Source: Caldifarciminota bacterium UBA6260
Lineage (GTDB): Bacteria; Hydrothermota; 32-111
Assembly: GCA_002441125.1 (NCBI GenBank)
Contig: DJVI01000020.1
Coordinates: forward strand, 5,924 to 11,835
Length of the DNA: 5,912 bases
Reading direction: 5' to 3'
The notes beneath the pieces are model-generated. The model was not told the origin of the DNA. It made no database searches and saw nothing but the letters and a program-made list of their open reading frames with translations. Shown here one piece after another: positions 1 to 4,135 of this stretch. Position numbers and translations under genes: made by a program. Position 1 is the stretch's first letter; every line of letters begins with the position of its first letter.

Positions 1-920
1 GAAAAAATGTTTATTTAAGAGGTATAATCGAGTTTTCAAATCTATGTAAAAAAGATTGTTTGTATTGTGGAATAAGAAAAAGCAACAGTAAAATTCCAAG
101 GTACACTATTGAAAAAGAACGGATAAAAGAGTTGATAAAAAAAAGTTATGAGGATGGTTTTCGAACAATTGTTTTACAGAGTGGGGAGGTTGATATATAC
201 GACAGAGATCTAACGGAGATAATCGAATACACGAAAAAAAATTTTGATATGGCAATAACACTCTCTGTCGGTGAAAGAAGACGGGAAAGATATTATGAAT
301 GGAAAAGAGCTGGTGCAGATAGATTCCTGTTGAGGATAGAAACGACAAATAGAGAACTTTTTAAAAAATTACATCCCGATGATGATTTCGATGTAAGGTT
401 AGAAGCACTTTTAACTTTAAAGGAACTTGGTTATGAAACGGGAACTGGAGTGATGATAGGTCTTCCGGGTCAAACACATGATGACCTTGCAAAGGATATT
501 CTGTTTTTTAAAATTTATGATTTTGATATGCTTGGAGTTGGCCCTTTCATTCCACATCACCAGACACCCTTGAAAGACCAAAAACCACCTGATTTTGAAC
601 TCGTTTTGAACTTCATCGCATTGTTAAGATTGGTTACGATCAACACGAATATTCCTGCAACGACCTCTATGGCCACTCTTGATAAAGAGGGAAGAGAAAA
701 AGCGTTAAACAGTGGAGCGAATGTTATAATGCCAAACTATACTCCACAGGAGTATAGAGAAAAATATCAACTTTACGATAACAAAATCTGTCTTAAAGAG
801 GATGAAAAGTCTACCTTGATGATAACCGAAGAAACAGTTAAAAGAGCAGGAAAAATACTCGTTAAAGAAAGGGGCGATCGAAGAGAAAAACTTATAACAG
901 ATATCCCTGTTGATTTATAA
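1..920 (+). CDS. hydE: [FeFe] hydrogenase H-cluster radical SAM maturase HydE (5'-truncated by window edge)
   Basis: HydE is a cytosolic radical SAM enzyme that helps build the dithiomethylamine-bridged di-iron subcluster of the [FeFe] hydrogenase H-cluster, working with HydG and HydF. Codons are in frame from base 3, giving 305 visible residues; the family is about 350, so roughly 45 N-terminal residues are missing. Visible residues 5-13 read LRGIIEFSN, followed by the radical SAM cluster motif CX3CX2C (C15, C19, C22) and GIR, a HydE signature. Later come GTGVMIGLPGQ and the C-terminal NSGANVIMPNYTP block typical of HydE. A TTG at 60 lies inside the CX3CX2C motif and cannot be the real start. 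The second, non-essential cluster site (CX7CX2C) known in some HydE proteins is not intact: only one Cys (C263) occurs in that region. The related PylB and BioB fit these motifs less well. No hydF, hydG or hydrogenase subunit is in view. The stop is TAA at 918-920. Confidence 0.93.
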   Translation, partial: KNVYLRGIIEFSNLCKKDCLYCGIRKSNSKIPRYTIEKERIKELIKKSYEDGFRTIVLQSGEVDIYDRDLTEIIEYTKKNFDMAITLSVGERRRERYYEWKRAGADRFLLRIETTNRELFKKLHPDDDFDVRLEALLTLKELGYETGTGVMIGLPGQTHDDLAKDILFFKIYDFDMLGVGPFIPHHQTPLKDQKPPDFELVLNFIALLRLVTINTNIPATTSMATLDKEGREKALNSGANVIMPNYTPQEYREKYQLYDNKICLKEDEKSTLMITEETVKRAGKILVKERGDRREKLITDIPVDL

Positions 921-924
921 AATA

Positions 925-952
925 TTTACATCATTTTTTTTTTTGATATAAT
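925..952 (+). promoter_or_regulatory. Extended -10 promoter for the FAD dehydrogenase unit (predicted leaderless)
   Basis: A -35-like TTTACA (925-930) is followed by a 16-bp spacer and a perfect TATAAT (947-952). TG at 944-945 gives an extended -10 (TGATATAAT). The spacer holds an 11-T run (934-944). Only 8 nt separate the -10 from the ATG at 961, so the predicted start of transcription is about 959-961. There is no purine-rich Shine-Dalgarno sequence. The match is seen directly; promoter activity and leaderless translation are inferred. Confidence 0.8.
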
Positions 953-960
953 CTTCTTTT

Positions 961-2286
961 ATGTATGAAGTAATAATTGTTGGTTCAGGACCTGCTGGTC
1001 TTTTCGCTGCCTTGAATCTTGTAAAAGAGGGTAAAGATTCGATTCTCATCATCGACAAAAATCCATTTCCTTCAGGTGGAATGTTAAACGATTGTAAGTT
1101 GAACCTTTCAACAGAAATTGGAATGGATCTTGATGAGTTAAAGATTTCAAAAGATAAAGCAAAAGAGTATATAGAGTTTATCGATAAGACATTTTTGAAA
1201 TTTGGGGCACCTGATCAGATTTTTGGTGATGACCAGACACTCTATAAGGAATGGGATGAAAGGGCAAAAAGAAACGATGTAGAATTCATACCCGCTATCC
1301 AGAGACATATAGGAACCGATCTTTCAAAAAATGTTATAAAAAACTTCAGAGATTTTCTTGAAAAGAAGGGAGTAAAGTTCAAACTTTCAACCGAAATAGT
1401 TGATATAAAAATCAAAGATAAATTTTATAACCTTGAGACATCTAAAGGAGAAAGTTTCGAAGGGAAATATGTGATTTTGGCTCCTGGAAGAAGTGGTTCA
1501 AAATGGCTGAGGGAGATCTCGAATAGGTTGAACATCTCATATTCGAACGGCAAAAAGATCGATGTTGGTATCAGAGTTGAGATGAGAAACGAATCGTATC
1601 CTATAACCGATGTGATCTATGACCCAAAGTTCAAAATAAAATCAAAGTATGGAAACATTTTAAGAACATTCTGTACCAATCCGGGTGGCAGAGTTACACT
1701 TGAAAGGTATGATGATTTCACTCTTGTAAATGGAGATGCTTTAAAAAGCAGTAAAACTGAAAACACAAATTTTGCACTTCTTGATACAATAATTTTGACC
1801 GAACCGTTAACCGATCCTTTTGTTTATGGACGATTGATAGCTATTTCAACAAATATTCTTGGAAATGGTAGGCCAATAATACAAAGGGTTGGCGACTTTC
1901 TTGATGAGAAAAGAAGCAAAGAGGAAACATTTTTTGATAAAACGAGATGGTTTGATCGGGTGAAGCCAACACTCAATGTTGGAAAACTTGTAACACCTGG
2001 AGATATAAGAATGTCTTATCCTTACAAGATAATTAAGGAGTTAAAAGAAGCACTGATAAAACTTAACAAAATTTTTGGAAACACGATTTTGAAAGAGGAA
2101 AATATAATATACGCACCTGAGGTGAAATTCTATTCACTTGTTTACAATACCACAGAAAAACTTGAAACGAATGTAAAAAATATTTTTGTAGCAGGTGACG
2201 GTGCTGGCAAATCAAGAGGTATAGTTGGAGCGGCGATATCAGGTATAATTGCATCAGAAGGGATACTTAAAAATGAAAACTCTTAA
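961..2286 (+). CDS. FAD-dependent dehydrogenase of the COG2509 type
   Basis: This is a 441-residue flavoprotein, probably cytosolic, of a family (COG2509-like NAD(FAD)-utilising dehydrogenases) whose substrate is generally not established. The N-terminus is a Rossmann FAD-binding fold: GSGPAGLFAA at 8-17 with an acidic residue (D32) ending the second strand. Next is the family block around residues 39-54 (GG..NDCKLNLSTEIG); as I recall the family, SDGKLNLS is usual, so C45 would replace a glycine. A central RTFCTNPGG block (FCTNPGG at 237-243) and NGDA further on are also family-like. The C-terminal AGDGAGKSRGIVGAA (411-425) is the second FAD-contacting motif. No signal peptide or membrane segment is seen. 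The start at ATG 961 is set by the Rossmann motif at residue 4 and the promoter 8 nt upstream. It is the first gene of an apparent operon; its last 14 bp overlap the prenyltransferase. A reductase acting on a prenylated product is one possible role, but that is inference. Confidence 0.85.
   Translation: MYEVIIVGSGPAGLFAALNLVKEGKDSILIIDKNPFPSGGMLNDCKLNLSTEIGMDLDELKISKDKAKEYIEFIDKTFLKFGAPDQIFGDDQTLYKEWDERAKRNDVEFIPAIQRHIGTDLSKNVIKNFRDFLEKKGVKFKLSTEIVDIKIKDKFYNLETSKGESFEGKYVILAPGRSGSKWLREISNRLNISYSNGKKIDVGIRVEMRNESYPITDVIYDPKFKIKSKYGNILRTFCTNPGGRVTLERYDDFTLVNGDALKSSKTENTNFALLDTIILTEPLTDPFVYGRLIAISTNILGNGRPIIQRVGDFLDEKRSKEETFFDKTRWFDRVKPTLNVGKLVTPGDIRMSYPYKIIKELKEALIKLNKIFGNTILKEENIIYAPEVKFYSLVYNTTEKLETNVKNIFVAGDGAGKSRGIVGAAISGIIASEGILKNENS
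2256..2263 (+). promoter_or_regulatory. Probable ribosome binding site deciding the prenyltransferase start
   Basis: AGAAGGGA lies 9 nt before the ATG at 2273, inside the end of the dehydrogenase gene. It is a one-mismatch version of the AGAAAGGA part of the consensus. It favours ATG 2273 over the in-frame TTG at 2249, which has no such sequence in front of it. Confidence 0.55.
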
Positions 2287-3154
2287 AAACCATCTAAGAT
2301 CTCTATTTTTTGCTATACGACCTTATGAGAACATTCAACATTTTTTTATAACTTTCGCTGGATTCATCTATGCGACATACAGGTTGGGATTCCCTGAAAT
2401 AAACATCAAAACACTTTTTGGAATTCTTGCCGTATTCTCTTTTTTATCGCAGGTTCTTTCATACAACAACTATGCAACATTTGAGCTTGACCTGAAGGAC
2501 AGAAAAAAGAAATTTGAAGAAAGGTTTAAAGGTGTTGATAAAAAGTTTCTTTTCTATATTTCATCGTTCTTTTTTTTATCAAATATTTTCTTTTCTCTCT
2601 TTATAAATCCATATTTCACAATCTATTTCATTTTTCTTATGCTTGGCTGGATTCTCTATACACATCCACTCGTTATGTTTAAAAAGGGAGTTTTTTTCCC
2701 TTTTCTTCTTGATCTTCTGACGATGCCTTTCCTTGCAATATTTGGTTCATATATTTTGGGTTACTATTCTTTTGATCTTATCTTCTTTTCCCTGTTCTTT
2801 GGACTGATAGAAATAGCGGGACATATAAACCATTACAATGTTGATTATCAATCAGATAAAGAAAACAATGTCATCACTATCGCACACAGATTGGGTATCA
2901 AAGGATCGTTTATACTTTCTACTTCAATATTTTTTATCTCCTGTCTATATTTTTTAACGATATCATTTTTCAAAATAATTCCTATTTATACCGGAATTGC
3001 CTTTTTACCTGGAATGTTTCTACAACTCTATTATTTTATAAAAGTTTTAAAATCGAATATCGATTTTAATTTCCCGAGAAATTTTAGAAGATTCTATCGA
3101 TTGTTATATTTGCTTGAATCTATCTATGTTGCCTTAACTTTATTGTTATTTTGA
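2273..3154 (+). CDS. UbiA-family membrane prenyltransferase
   Basis: This is a 293-residue, very hydrophobic protein with about nine predicted membrane segments (roughly 21-38, 46-63, 92-109, 112-130, 140-163, 165-183, 212-232, 235-257, 275-293), the usual UbiA layout. UbiA enzymes transfer a prenyl chain from a diphosphate to an aromatic or polar acceptor, as in quinone, heme O, chlorophyll or ether-lipid synthesis. The second Asp motif is clear: D191xxxD195 followed by K196 and a TIAHRLG block (202-208), matching the family pattern D...DK..G..T.a.rlG. The first motif is altered: NNYATFELD at 65-73, where N66 and T69 stand where Asp is usual in NDxxDxxxD; D73 and nearby D76 remain. The start is ATG 2273, with AGAAGGGA 9 nt upstream; starting at TTG 2249 would add eight residues without support. 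It overlaps the dehydrogenase by 14 bp and its TGA overlaps the nth ATG by one base, so it sits in the middle of an operon. The acceptor cannot be told from sequence. Confidence 0.85.
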   Translation: MKTLKNHLRSLFFAIRPYENIQHFFITFAGFIYATYRLGFPEINIKTLFGILAVFSFLSQVLSYNNYATFELDLKDRKKKFEERFKGVDKKFLFYISSFFFLSNIFFSLFINPYFTIYFIFLMLGWILYTHPLVMFKKGVFFPFLLDLLTMPFLAIFGSYILGYYSFDLIFFSLFFGLIEIAGHINHYNVDYQSDKENNVITIAHRLGIKGSFILSTSIFFISCLYFLTISFFKIIPIYTGIAFLPGMFLQLYYFIKVLKSNIDFNFPRNFRRFYRLLYLLESIYVALTLLLF

Positions 3155-3795
3155 TGGATAAAAAAGTTTTTATAAAGATTATAAAAATTCTCTTAAAGGA
3201 AACAAAGAAATATGGAAAACCCGTTGTAGGTAAACTTTTTGAAAAAAGTACTCCCTATAAAATCTTGATATCAACTCTGATCTCGCTTAGAACCAAAGAT
3301 AAGATTACAGAAGAGGTATCTTTAAAACTTTTCAAAGTAGCAGATACTCCTTATAAAATGGTGAAACTTGAAAACAGCGAGATAGAAAAACTGATAAAAA
3401 AAGCGGGATTCTATAGAAATAAAGCAAAAGTGATAAAAAATGTTTCTCAAACGATAATTGAAAAATATGGTGGAAAGGTGCCTGATGAGATGGAACAACT
3501 TTTGAAATTAAAGGGTGTCGGACGAAAAACTGCAAATCTTGTTTTATCGTTAGGTTACGGAAAAAAAGGTATATGTGTTGATACCCATGTTCACAGGATT
3601 TCAAACAGATTTGGAATAATAAAAACAAAAAGCCCTTATGAAACTGAAATCGAACTGATGAAAGTTTTACCTAAAAAATACTGGATAGTTTACAACGAAT
3701 TACTTGTTTTATGGGGGCAGAATGTTTGTAAACCTGTAAAACCAAAATGTGGTCTGTGTGTTTTAAATAAACTCTGTGAAAAAATCGGTGTTTAG
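3154..3795 (+). CDS. nth: Endonuclease III (DNA glycosylase/AP lyase)
   Basis: This 213-residue enzyme removes oxidised pyrimidines and cleaves the resulting abasic site in base-excision repair. The helix-hairpin-helix is LKGVGRKTA (about 119-127) with catalytic Lys K125, and the catalytic Asp is D143 in VDTHVHR. The C-terminal [4Fe-4S] site has the canonical spacing C-X6-C-X2-C-X5-C (C192, C199, C202, C208). Length is typical of the family. The N-terminal SLRTKD replaces SAQATD of the E. coli enzyme, so an Arg stands at the position of the Gln that fills the DNA gap; I recall this variant from thermophile-type Nth proteins. The preferred start is ATG 3154, which shares its A with the TGA of the prenyltransferase; an in-frame TTG at 3151 adds only one residue. 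No Shine-Dalgarno sequence is visible, so translation probably depends on coupling to the upstream gene. MutY is unlikely because of the short length and Lys at the lyase position. Confidence 0.95.
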   Translation: MDKKVFIKIIKILLKETKKYGKPVVGKLFEKSTPYKILISTLISLRTKDKITEEVSLKLFKVADTPYKMVKLENSEIEKLIKKAGFYRNKAKVIKNVSQTIIEKYGGKVPDEMEQLLKLKGVGRKTANLVLSLGYGKKGICVDTHVHRISNRFGIIKTKSPYETEIELMKVLPKKYWIVYNELLVLWGQNVCKPVKPKCGLCVLNKLCEKIGV

Positions 3796-3799
3796 ATAG

Positions 3800-3827
3800 T
3801 TGATAATCTCTGAATTTATGATATAAT
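3800..3827 (+). promoter_or_regulatory. Extended -10 promoter for the dciA-gyrB unit (predicted leaderless)
   Basis: TTGATA (3800-3805) is followed by a 16-bp spacer and a perfect TATAAT (3822-3827). TG at 3819-3820 gives the same TGATATAAT extended -10 seen upstream of the FAD dehydrogenase. The ATG at 3836 follows after 8 nt, so transcription should start at about 3834-3836. No Shine-Dalgarno sequence is present. Confidence 0.82.
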
Positions 3828-3835
3828 TTAACACT

Positions 3836-4135
3836 ATGAATGAGCCATTACATATATCTTTTATTTTAAAAAAAATAATGAGTGATGTTGAGAAAAAGTT
3901 AGGTGAAAACTGTCTTGTTGAGGATATAAACTGGGAAGAAATTGTTGGAAAAGAACTTGCAAAAGGTTCAAAACTTGTTGGTAAAAAAGGGAAAAAACTT
4001 ATAGTTAAAGTGGTAGATAGTTGTTATATGTTTGAGTTGAACAGGATGAAAAATATTATCATCGAAAAAGTTAATTTGAAAAGTAAGTTTCAGGTTAACG
4101 ATATAAAAATAATTGTAAGTATGGAGGAATTTTGA
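3836..4135 (+). CDS. dciA: DUF721 / DciA-like protein, probable helicase-loading factor
   Basis: This is a 99-residue, basic, cytosolic protein. DUF721 proteins include DciA, which assists loading of the replicative helicase DnaB in bacteria that lack DnaC/DnaI-type loaders. The pattern fits: an N-terminal helix, then W33-EE-IVG (33-38), a basic linker (KGSKLVGKKGKK), a strand LIVKVVDSCY and FELNRMK (66-72), matching the family's W..ivG, l.v.v.ss.w and EL..~k positions, and a final strand with I/V repeats. It lies directly upstream of gyrB with a TGATG overlap; DUF721 genes next to gyrB are known from the dnaA-dnaN-recF-DUF721-gyrB region of Actinobacteria. Here the gene before it is nth rather than recF. 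The start at ATG 3836 fits the promoter ending 8 nt upstream. The family call rests on short motifs and context, and the helicase-loading role is inferred from characterised relatives. Confidence 0.75.
   Translation: MNEPLHISFILKKIMSDVEKKLGENCLVEDINWEEIVGKELAKGSKLVGKKGKKLIVKVVDSCYMFELNRMKNIIIEKVNLKSKFQVNDIKIIVSMEEF
4123..4127 (+). promoter_or_regulatory. Strong Shine-Dalgarno sequence for gyrB
   Basis: GGAGG with 7 nt to the ATG at 4135 is the best ribosome binding site in the window. It lies within the last codons of dciA. It fixes the gyrB start and shows that this organism uses ordinary Shine-Dalgarno initiation for at least some internal genes. Confidence 0.85.

Noticed and set aside
23..28. 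A TATAAT hexamer near the left edge, as a promoter.
   Set aside because: It lies within the conserved GIIE codons of hydE and has no matching -35.
60..62. TTG as the start of the hydE product.
   Set aside because: It would remove two of the three cysteines of the radical SAM motif; the frame stays open to the left edge.
934..944. An 11-T run after hydE, as a possible intrinsic terminator.
   Set aside because: No GC-rich inverted repeat precedes it; it sits in the spacer of a good promoter.
2244..2249. A TATAAT 23 bp before the prenyltransferase ATG, as an internal promoter.
   Set aside because: It encodes conserved Gly-Ile-Ile in the dehydrogenase, has no TG extension, and the nearest -35-like TTGGAG is only 13 bp away.
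3332..3628. Open frame of 98 codons on the minus strand inside nth.
   Set aside because: It is antisense to the conserved helix-hairpin-helix region and looks like a shadow frame.
3794..3809. AGAT...ATCT around the nth stop, as a terminator or operator.
   Set aside because: The arms are only 4 bp and AT-rich; chance is the simplest explanation.
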